A stretch of 64,000 bases of DNA from Bacillus cabrialesii (GTDB lineage Bacteria > Bacillota > Bacilli > Bacillales > Bacillaceae). Below, piece by piece: positions 57,568 to 64,000 of this stretch. The stretch lies in NCBI RefSeq assembly GCF_004124315.2, contig NZ_CP096889.1, forward strand, positions 432,001 to 496,000. The letters run 5' to 3'. The notes beneath the pieces are model-generated. The model was not told the DNA's origin. It ran no database searches and was given only the letters and a program-made list of their open reading frames with translations. The position numbers and the translations under genes are program-made. Positions within the stretch are counted from its first letter, which is position 1, and each line of letters opens with the position of its first letter.

Positions 57568-57630
57568 GTAGCCGATCTTTTCTCCCTTGCGTACATTAAC
57601 GTATCGACATTCAGGAGTGGAGGAAAGAAC

Positions 57631-58272
57631 ATGGTGCTTCGATATACAGCACTGGGGGATTCTTTGACGACAGGGAGAGGCTCCGGGCTGTTTTCTCCCG
57701 GCTTTGTCCACCGTTTCGGAGACATGATGGAAGCCGACTTGAAAGCAAATACGGCAATATCTATCTTTGCCAAATCAGGCCTTAATACAGAAGAAATTCT
57801 GGGGCTCCTGTCATATCCCTATGTGCAAAAATGCATTCAAAATGCAGACATGATAACCATCACAGGGTGCGGAAACGATCTCATCGATTCGGTCCTAGCC
57901 TACCAATCTTCGAAAGATGATACGATTTTCACCCGTGTATCCGCCCATTGCCATGAGAATTTTGAAAAGATGATTGCCAAAATCGCCGAGATCAAAGGAG
58001 AAACTCCGTCTCCGTACGCCATCCGTGTATTCAACTTATACAATCCATTTCCCGGCATTGACATCGCCGACAAATGGATCACCTCTTATAATTCACATTT
58101 AGAAACACTTGCATCGGCGCCCCATGTCAAAATCGCGGATGCCCACAGCATCTTCAAAGGAGAAGAGAAGGAATATCTGTCCTTTGACGGTGTCCATCCG
58201 AACAGCAAGGGCTATCAAGCGATGGCTGAAGCCGTTCACAAGTTAGGCTATAAAGAATTGTCAGTTTCATAG
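57631..58272 (+). CDS. lipC: GDSL-family spore lipase LipC
   Basis: A 213-residue SGNH/GDSL esterase: block I YTALGDSLTTG with Ser11, block III GCGNDL, and Asp186/His189 in DGVHPNSKGY. No signal peptide. In B. subtilis LipC is a spore-coat phospholipase that takes part in germination. ATG 57631 follows AGTGGAGGAAAGAA. Confidence 0.94.
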   Translation: MVLRYTALGDSLTTGRGSGLFSPGFVHRFGDMMEADLKANTAISIFAKSGLNTEEILGLLSYPYVQKCIQNADMITITGCGNDLIDSVLAYQSSKDDTIFTRVSAHCHENFEKMIAKIAEIKGETPSPYAIRVFNLYNPFPGIDIADKWITSYNSHLETLASAPHVKIADAHSIFKGEEKEYLSFDGVHPNSKGYQAMAEAVHKLGYKELSVS

Positions 58273-58303
58273 AAAACGCGCCTTATGATTGGCGCGTTTT
58301 TTA
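58273..58303 (+). terminator. Terminator of lipC
   Basis: AAAACGCGCC-TTATGATT-GGCGCGTTTTTT. Confidence 0.85.
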
Positions 58304-58444
58304 TGTGTAATTGAAATATTAAAAGAAACTTAAAATTCCCTTTCTTCTGTTCTACAGATAAAAAAAGTGCGCTAGAATAATGGAGGGCGTAGGCAAATAT
58401 AGCCATAACGTTCAATATTTCGTATATAAGGAAGGATGGTCCTT

Positions 58445-58690
58445 TTGTTTCGGATTTTTAAAATGTCTTTTGCGGTTATCATTATTATACTGGCGCTGAT
58501 TGCTTTTAACTATACCGAACATACCTCTGTTATCCAATCAGTCATGCTCGTTTTTCTTGGCGCAGTCATGTTTATGCAGGGGCTTGAAGAGCGCAAAAAA
58601 GAAAACGACGGCTCAGGCGCTTTTAATATTTATACCGCCGTTTTCGTATGGTCTGTCTCTCTCATCGGTTTTACACTTCATATTATCTAA
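58445..58690 (+). CDS. yczI: Small membrane protein YczI (DUF3953-like)
   Basis: 81 residues with three hydrophobic segments (SFAVIIIILALIAF, VIQSVMLVFLGAVMFM, YTAVFVWSVSLIGFTL) and a polar loop ERKKENDGSG. TTG start at 58445 lies nine bases after GGAAGG; the ATG at 58436 is too close. No known function. Its stop is two bases from that of the converging yczJ. Confidence 0.82.
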   Translation: MFRIFKMSFAVIIIILALIAFNYTEHTSVIQSVMLVFLGAVMFMQGLEERKKENDGSGAFNIYTAVFVWSVSLIGFTLHII

Positions 58691-58692
58691 AT

Positions 58693-58983
58693 CTATTGCA
58701 CATCCAGAAAATGCTCGACCGTCGGGAACGGGGTGTAGAACCGATGAAGCAAGGCTTTCCACTCTTGATACTCTGAAGAACCGCGAAAGCCTTCCGTATG
58801 GTCCTCAAGTGTTTCCCACTCCACAAGCAGCAGATACTTATGTGTTTCTTCCATGCATTTTGATAACGAGTGCGTGATATAGCCCTTCATGCCGGAAATG
58901 ATCGGCGCCGCTTGCCTGAAAGCATCCTCAAACTCTTGTTCAAGCCCTTCTTTAATGTGAAGCATTGCTGCCTCTCTGACCAT
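58693..58983 (-). CDS. yczJ: ABM-domain protein YczJ
   Basis: A 96-residue antibiotic biosynthesis monooxygenase-fold protein: EAAMLHIKEGLEQEFEDAF, GMKGYITHSLSKCMEETHKYLLLVEWETLEDH and VEHF. Same fold as YcnE at 34.6 kb. Substrate unknown. ATG 58983 follows AAAGGAAGAAGGG. Confidence 0.88.
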   Translation of the reverse strand: MVREAAMLHIKEGLEQEFEDAFRQAAPIISGMKGYITHSLSKCMEETHKYLLLVEWETLEDHTEGFRGSSEYQEWKALLHRFYTPFPTVEHFLDVQ

Positions 58984-59134
58984 GTTATCCCTTCTTTCCT
59001 TCTTTTCAAATAGTCTACAGCAAACGACAGGAGATTTCTGCAAAATCGGTGAACCTTTTCCTTCATTTTCAAAAAAATCTTGCACGCACCAATTCATTTA
59101 AGAGAAAATAACAAATGGAAGGCAGGGGAAAGTC

Positions 59135-61141
59135 ATGTTAAAAAAGTGTATTCTACTAGTATTTCTATGCGTCGGATTGATTGGGTTAATCGGATGCTCC
59201 AAGACAGATTCACCAGAGGATCGCATGGAAGCATTTGTGAAACAATGGAACGATCAGCAATTCGATGAGATGTATCAAAGCCTGACCAAAGATGTCAAAA
59301 AAGAAATCTCCAAAAAAGATTTCATCAACAGGTATAAAACCATATATGAGCAGGCAGGCGTAAAACATCTGAAAGTCACTGCGGGAGAAGTGGATAAGGA
59401 CGATAAAGACAACAAGACAATGAAGCACATCCCATATAAGGTCAGCATGGATACAAATGCGGGCAAGGTCAGCTTCAAAAATACCGCTGTGCTGAAAAAA
59501 GAAAAAACAGATGATGAGGAGTCATGGAATATAGATTGGGACCCGTCGTTTATTTTCAAGCAGTTGGCTGATGACAAAACAGTGCAAATTATGAGCATTG
59601 AACCGAAACGCGGCCAAATCTATGATAAAAACGGGAAAGGCTTAGCCATCAATACAGATGTTCCTGAAATCGGAATTGTTCCCGGAGAGCTTGGCGATAA
59701 AAAAGACAAAGTCATAAAAGAGCTCGCGAAAAAGCTTGATTTAACTGAAGATGACATCAAGAAAAAGCTGAGTCAAGGCTGGGTGAAAGACGATTCATTT
59801 GTGCCGGTCAAAATGGTCAAGCCGGACCAGCAAAAATTAGTGTCTGAGGCGACGTCATTACAAGGTGTAACAAGAACGAATGTCAGCTCCCGCTACTATC
59901 CATATGGCGAAAAGACAGCCCATTTGACAGGCTATGTCCGCGCCATCACAGCGGAAGAACTGAAGAAAAAGAAAGACGGAACGTACAGCGATACGTCTAA
60001 CATCGGCATCGCCGGACTTGAAAACGTGTATGAAGACAAACTAAGAGGCACAACCGGCTGGAAAATCTACGTGCCGCAAACCGGGGAAGTTATCGCTGAA
60101 AAGAAAGCGAAGAACGGCGAGGATCTTCACCTCACAATTGATAGCAAAACACAAACAAAGCTGTATGATGAACTGAAGGATGACAGCGGGACGGCAGTCG
60201 CGCTGCAGCCAAAGACAGGCGAAACACTCGCTCTTGTCAGCGCGCCTTCTTACGATCCAAACGGATTTATTTTCGGCTGGAGCGATAAGGAATGGAAAAA
60301 ACTAAACGAAGATAAAAACAATCCGTTTTCAGCGAAATTTAACAAAACCTACGCGCCGGGTTCTACGATGAAACCGATTGCGGCAGCCATCGGAATCAAA
60401 AACGGCACACTAAAAGCGGATGAGAAGAAAATAATCAAAGGAAAAGAGTGGCAAAAAGATTCAAGCTGGGGCGGCTATTCAGTGACACGTGTATCTGAGA
60501 GCCTTCAGCAAGTCGATCTGGAAAATGCCCTCATTACGTCAGACAATATTTATTTCGCGCAGAACGCGCTTGATATGGGAGCGGACACCTTCACAAAAGG
60601 CTTGAAAACGTTCGGCTTCTCAGAGGATATTCCATATGAATTCCCGATCCAGCAATCGTCTATCGCAAATGACAAGCTCGATTCAGACATTCTGCTTGCG
60701 GATACAGGGTATGGACAAGGGCAAATGCAAATGTCTCCGCTTCACTTGGCAGCTGCTTACACGCCATTTGTCGATAATGGAGATCTTGTTAAACCGACAC
60801 TGATCAAAAAAGACTCACAAACAGCTGATGTCTGGCATAAACAAGTGGTTACGAAAGAAGGAGCGGCAGACATTACCAAAGGTCTGAAAGGCGTTGTGGA
60901 AGACCAGCGCGGATCAGCGTATCAGCCTGTCGTAAAAGGAATCACCGTTGCCGGAAAAACAGGAACAGCCGAGCTGAAAACATCAAAAGATGATAAAGAC
61001 GGTGCGGAAAATGGCTGGTTTGTCGGCTACGATTACAAAAACAAAGACCTGCTTGTCTCCATGATGATCCAAAATGTGCAGGACCGCGGCGGCAGCCACT
61101 ATGTCGTTGAGAAAGCGAAAAAGCTATTTCAATCGAATTAA
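59135..61141 (+). CDS. pbpC: Class B penicillin-binding protein PbpC (PBP3)
   Basis: 668 residues: a lipoprotein-type signal (Cys21 in LIGCSK), an NTF2-like MecA N-terminal domain (about 30-140), a PBP dimerization domain (about 150-340), and the transpeptidase with Ser410-Thr-Met-Lys, Ser469-Asp-Asn471 and Lys608-Thr-Gly. It cross-links peptidoglycan; this domain layout is that of low-affinity PBPs such as PBP2a. ATG 59135 follows AAGGCAGGGG. Transcribed alone or with ycsN. Confidence 0.96.
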   Translation: MLKKCILLVFLCVGLIGLIGCSKTDSPEDRMEAFVKQWNDQQFDEMYQSLTKDVKKEISKKDFINRYKTIYEQAGVKHLKVTAGEVDKDDKDNKTMKHIPYKVSMDTNAGKVSFKNTAVLKKEKTDDEESWNIDWDPSFIFKQLADDKTVQIMSIEPKRGQIYDKNGKGLAINTDVPEIGIVPGELGDKKDKVIKELAKKLDLTEDDIKKKLSQGWVKDDSFVPVKMVKPDQQKLVSEATSLQGVTRTNVSSRYYPYGEKTAHLTGYVRAITAEELKKKKDGTYSDTSNIGIAGLENVYEDKLRGTTGWKIYVPQTGEVIAEKKAKNGEDLHLTIDSKTQTKLYDELKDDSGTAVALQPKTGETLALVSAPSYDPNGFIFGWSDKEWKKLNEDKNNPFSAKFNKTYAPGSTMKPIAAAIGIKNGTLKADEKKIIKGKEWQKDSSWGGYSVTRVSESLQQVDLENALITSDNIYFAQNALDMGADTFTKGLKTFGFSEDIPYEFPIQQSSIANDKLDSDILLADTGYGQGQMQMSPLHLAAAYTPFVDNGDLVKPTLIKKDSQTADVWHKQVVTKEGAADITKGLKGVVEDQRGSAYQPVVKGITVAGKTGTAELKTSKDDKDGAENGWFVGYDYKNKDLLVSMMIQNVQDRGGSHYVVEKAKKLFQSN

Positions 61142-61240
61142 ATGCCTTTTTGATAGGAGCGAAAGGAAAAAGGGGATCTGAGGCCGAATGAACTAATAAG
61201 GGGCAAAACCCGGTTTATATAAAGAAAAGAGGGATTTTGC

Positions 61241-62143
61241 ATGCAGCGTATTCAATTGGCGGAGGATCTTCAATTTTCAAGAGTCATACACGGGCTTTGG
61301 CGGCTGAATGAATGGAACTACTCAGATGCCGAGCTGCTCAGCCTCATTGAATGGTGTATCGATCACGGCATCACGACCTTTGATCATGCGGATATTTACG
61401 GAGGCTACACGTGCGAAAAACTGTTTGGAAACGCCCTTGCCCTTTCGCCCGGATTAAGGGAAAACATAGAGCTGGTCACAAAATGCGGCATCGTTCTTGA
61501 ATCGCCTGAACGTCCCGCTCACAGATCGCATCATTATAACACAAGCAAATCACATATTTTGGCATCGGTTGAACAATCTCTTATGAATCTAAGAACCGAT
61601 TATATCGATGTGCTGCTGATTCACAGGCCGGACCCGCTCATGGATCCGGAGGGAGTAGCAGAGGCGTTTCAGGCGCTGAAATGCTCCGGGAAGGTCAGGT
61701 ACTTCGGTGTTTCGAATTTTAAAGAACACCAGTATCGCATGCTGGAATCGTATTTGCCTGAGAAGCTCGTGACCAACCAGATTGAGCTTTCCGCATATGA
61801 GTTAGAAAATGTTCTGGACGGCACTCTGAACCTGTGCCAGGAAAAACGGATTTCACCGATGGCTTGGTCACCGCTGGCAGGCGGCAAAGTTTTCACTGGT
61901 GAGACGGAAAAAGACGGCCGTGTCCGCACGGCGCTCGAATCCGTTCAGGCGGAAATCGGCGCCTCATCAATGGACGAGGTGATGTACGCATGGCTGTTCA
62001 CGCATCCGGCCGGCATCATGCCGATTGTCGGAAGCGGAAAACGCGAGCGAATTTCCGCCGCGGTACATGCGTTGGCATACAAGCTTGACCAAGATCAGTG
62101 GTTCCGCATTTTGACAGCCGCACAGGGTCATGATATTCCATAA
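61241..62143 (+). CDS. ycsN: Aldo/keto reductase YcsN
   Basis: A 300-residue NADP-dependent aldo-keto reductase (AKR11 type): FDHADIYGGYTCEKLFG with catalytic Asp/Tyr, Lys in LVTKCGI, HRPDPLMDPE and the C-terminal VGSGKRERI cofactor loop. Substrate not known. ATG 61241, with AAAAGAGGG before it. Confidence 0.92.
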   Translation: MQRIQLAEDLQFSRVIHGLWRLNEWNYSDAELLSLIEWCIDHGITTFDHADIYGGYTCEKLFGNALALSPGLRENIELVTKCGIVLESPERPAHRSHHYNTSKSHILASVEQSLMNLRTDYIDVLLIHRPDPLMDPEGVAEAFQALKCSGKVRYFGVSNFKEHQYRMLESYLPEKLVTNQIELSAYELENVLDGTLNLCQEKRISPMAWSPLAGGKVFTGETEKDGRVRTALESVQAEIGASSMDEVMYAWLFTHPAGIMPIVGSGKRERISAAVHALAYKLDQDQWFRILTAAQGHDIP

Positions 62144-62145
62144 CC

Positions 62146-62177
62146 AAAAGCATCAGCTTACAGCTGGTGCTTTTTCA
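62146..62177 (+). terminator. Terminator of ycsN
   Basis: AAAAGCATCAGCT-TAC-AGCTGGTGCTTTTT with one G-T pair. Confidence 0.8.
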
Positions 62178-62180
62178 ATA

Positions 62181-62202
62181 TTGTCACACCGCTTAGTGCC
62201 AA
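62181..62202 (+). promoter_or_regulatory. MtlR-like box upstream of mtlR (two bases longer spacing)
   Basis: TTGTCACA then CCGCTTA then GTGCCAA: both half-sites of TTGNCACAN4TGTGNCAA are present, but the gap is two bases longer than at mtlA. It would allow weaker autoregulation. Confidence 0.5.
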
Positions 62203-62220
62203 ATTCCCATTTATAAGTGA

Positions 62221-62249
62221 TTGAAACTCAATTGAAAGCGTTTTATATT
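62221..62249 (+). promoter_or_regulatory. SigA promoter of mtlR with cre-like overlap
   Basis: TTGAAA (62221-62226), 17-base spacer, TATATT (62244-62249). The spacer holds TGAAAGCGTTTT, a half-matching cre site for CcpA. Confidence 0.6.
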
Positions 62250-62331
62250 ATAAAGAAAACCTCTCTTTTTCCTCTCCTGTATCTCCTTGCGACTTCATCC
62301 GCACATCACGACTGTCTAGGAGGCCTTTTTT

Positions 62332-64000
62332 ATGTATATGACTGCCAGAGAACAAAAGCTTTTAAAGCACTTATTATTACAAAACCGATATGTAACCGTA
62401 ACTGAGCTTGCTGAGCTGATGGAAGTCAGCACGAGAACCATTCACAGGGAGCTCAAATCAATTAAGCCGCTGATGGAAACCGTCGGGCTTACGCTCGATA
62501 AACAGCCTGGCAAAGGGCTGAAGGCAGTGGGAAGTCCCGAGGATAAACAAAAGCTGCTGACCGATTTATCATATGAACAGCATGAATATAGCGCGGACGA
62601 AAGGAAACTGCTCATTCTCTGTTCTTTATTAGAGTCTCAGGAACCTGTCAAGCTGTACACGCTTGCACATGACCTGCAGGTGACGAATGCCACGGTCAGC
62701 TATGACTTAGACGAGCTGGAGAAATGGATCTCTCCCTTCGGATTGACACTGATCCGTAAAAGAGGCTTTGGCATCCAGCTCATAGGGCCGGAAAATGCGA
62801 AGCGTAAAATTGTCGGCAACCTAATTGTGAACCGCCTCGACATCCAAATGTTTTTGGAAGCGGTTGAATTAAACATCAAAGGAAAAGCAGATTCTTCAGA
62901 GAAAATGTTCGGCGTTGTCAGCAAAGGCGAGCTGTTAAAAATGGAGCGTATCTTATTTCAGCTGAAAGAAAAAATCGCCTTTTCATTGTCCGACAGCTCC
63001 TATATCGCGCTCGTCGTCCATCTGACGTTTGCGATCGAACGGATCCAGCTTGGAGAAACCATCACCATGGAGCAAACTGAGCTTGACGAACTGAAGAATG
63101 CCAAAGAATACAGCTCTGCTCTTGAAATCGCGGGCGAGCTTGAACGTGCCTTTGGCGTCACGATTCCGGAGGCGGAGGTCGGCTATATCACAATCCATCT
63201 TCGAAGCGCCAACCGAAAATACAAAACAGAATACAAAGCGCAGGAAATCGAACTGGAAACAGCTCTGCAAACAAAGCGGCTCATTGCTTTTATTTCAGAC
63301 AAAATCAGAATGGATCTCACACAAAACTATTCTTTATATGAAGGCCTGATCGCCCACTTGGAGCCGGCCGTCAGCCGCATAAAAGAGAATATCGAAATAT
63401 ACAATCCGATGAAGGAACAGATCAAACGCGATTATTTTCTCCTTTATATGGCGATCGAGGAAGGCGTGGAAAAGCATTTTCCGGGCATGTCCTTTTCTGA
63501 TGATGAGATCGCTTTTATCGTCCTTCACTTCGGCTCGGCTCTTGAAATCAAAAAAGAAGAAGCAAAAGTGAAAGCGCTTGTCGTCTGCTCAAGCGGGATC
63601 GGCTCTTCGAAAATGCTCGCTTCCAGACTGAAGAAAGAACTGCCGGAAATTCAATCGTTTGATATGTCATCCCTGATCGAGCTGAAGGGCAAGGACGTCC
63701 AAGCCTATGATATGATCGTTTCCACCGTTCCGATCCCTTACGAAAACATTGATTACATTATGGTCAGTCCGCTTTTAAATGAGGAAGACGCAAATCAGGT
63801 GAAGCAGTATATTAAGCGAAAAATTCCGCTCATTCTTGAGAAAAAAAGAAGCCCAAAGGAAGAAGCGCACCAAGCTGACGTGCCTGACATGCTGGCAGCG
63901 GCGGAAAGCATAGGACGGTATATGGGCGTCATGCAAGATGTGCTGCGCCACTTTACACTTACTCATCTCAAAACAAACCCTGACCAGAGCATGCTCCTGT
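62332..64000 (+). CDS. mtlR: Mannitol operon activator MtlR (3' end beyond the window)
   Basis: The first 556 codons of a PRD-containing activator, normally about 694 residues. Order: two N-terminal helix-turn-helix regions (about 1-60 and 80-160), PRD1 with His230 and His289, PRD2 with His342 and His399, an EIIB-Gat-like domain with Cys419 (VVCSSGIGSSKM), and the start of the linker to the missing EIIA-Mtl domain. All five known phosphorylation residues within the window are in place. ATG 62332 lies nine bases after AGGAGG. It activates mtlAFD about 17 kb upstream and probably itself. Confidence 0.96.
   Translation, partial: MYMTAREQKLLKHLLLQNRYVTVTELAELMEVSTRTIHRELKSIKPLMETVGLTLDKQPGKGLKAVGSPEDKQKLLTDLSYEQHEYSADERKLLILCSLLESQEPVKLYTLAHDLQVTNATVSYDLDELEKWISPFGLTLIRKRGFGIQLIGPENAKRKIVGNLIVNRLDIQMFLEAVELNIKGKADSSEKMFGVVSKGELLKMERILFQLKEKIAFSLSDSSYIALVVHLTFAIERIQLGETITMEQTELDELKNAKEYSSALEIAGELERAFGVTIPEAEVGYITIHLRSANRKYKTEYKAQEIELETALQTKRLIAFISDKIRMDLTQNYSLYEGLIAHLEPAVSRIKENIEIYNPMKEQIKRDYFLLYMAIEEGVEKHFPGMSFSDDEIAFIVLHFGSALEIKKEEAKVKALVVCSSGIGSSKMLASRLKKELPEIQSFDMSSLIELKGKDVQAYDMIVSTVPIPYENIDYIMVSPLLNEEDANQVKQYIKRKIPLILEKKRSPKEEAHQADVPDMLAAAESIGRYMGVMQDVLRHFTLTHLKTNPDQSMLL

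Noticed and set aside
1..64000. CRISPR arrays, tRNA/rRNA genes, insertion sequences
   Set aside because: No regularly spaced repeats, no cloverleaf or rRNA sequence, and no transposase or integrase was seen on reading the window.

Overview
The window is a contiguous piece of a Bacillus chromosome from the B. subtilis species group. Gene content and order match the segment just downstream of the surfactin (srfA) locus in B. subtilis 168 (ycxB-ycxC-ycxD-sfp through to mtlR). Most proteins look nearly identical to the 168 proteins as I remember them, but with scattered substitutions, so this is probably a close relative and not strain 168 itself. sfp is intact (224 codons), unlike the truncated allele of 168. 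All species and 168 comparisons are from memory; no alignment was run.

Layout, left to right. 1-4.1 kb: 5' part of ycxB, DMT exporter ycxC, its divergent MocR-type regulator ycxD, the phosphopantetheinyl transferase sfp and membrane protein yczE. 4.1-4.4 kb: a non-coding element bounded by inverted terminator-like hairpins. 4.4-6.6 kb: the tcyABC cystine importer. 6.7-10.5 kb: the bsdA regulator and the bsdBCD phenolic acid decarboxylase genes with yclD. 10.5-15.1 kb: hydrolase yclE, peptide transporter yclF/dtpT, beta-helix protein yclG, small membrane protein yczF. 15.3-19.3 kb: the gerKA-gerKC-gerKB germinant receptor. 19.4-23.8 kb: the yclHI ABC transporter facing its two-component system yclJK. 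24-25.7 kb: the quorum-sensing pair rapC-phrC and two tiny paralogous membrane peptides. 25.9-31.2 kb: aspartokinase thrD and the Fur-type yclNOPQ (petrobactin) importer. 31.3-35.3 kb: ycnB/ycnC, nitroreductase ycnD, monooxygenase ycnE, ArsR regulator yczG. 35.3-41.4 kb: gabR/gabTD for GABA use and the sporulation glucose pair glcU-gdh. 41.4-44.8 kb: the copper genes ycnKJI, and ycnL. 44.8-48 kb: the mannitol genes mtlAFD. 48-52 kb: ycsA, signal peptidase sipU, an alpha/beta hydrolase, ycsD, a 54-residue hydrophilic peptide gene and ycsE. 52.2-57.6 kb: the 5-oxoprolinase/Kip operon ycsF-ycsG-ycsI-kipI-kipA-kipR. 57.6-64 kb: lipC, yczI, yczJ, pbpC, ycsN and the 5' four-fifths of mtlR, the activator of mtlAFD about 17 kb away.

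Nothing looks like a CRISPR array, prophage, insertion sequence, rRNA or tRNA gene. The window is mostly well-ordered core genome, with sporulation and germination genes (gerK, phrC/rapC, glcU-gdh, kip, lipC) mixed with nutrient uptake and stress genes. I do not see a large undescribed system. The more unusual signals are small: a partial duplication of the ycsA 3' end that brackets sipU, perfect inverted repeats that are probably operators (in front of the kip operon, ycnC, ycnE and yclG), fully overlapping face-to-face promoters between ycxC and ycxD, a predicted leaderless mRNA for yczG, a terminator encoded inside the gabR 3' coding end, and the inverted-repeat-bounded element at 4.15-4.37 kb.
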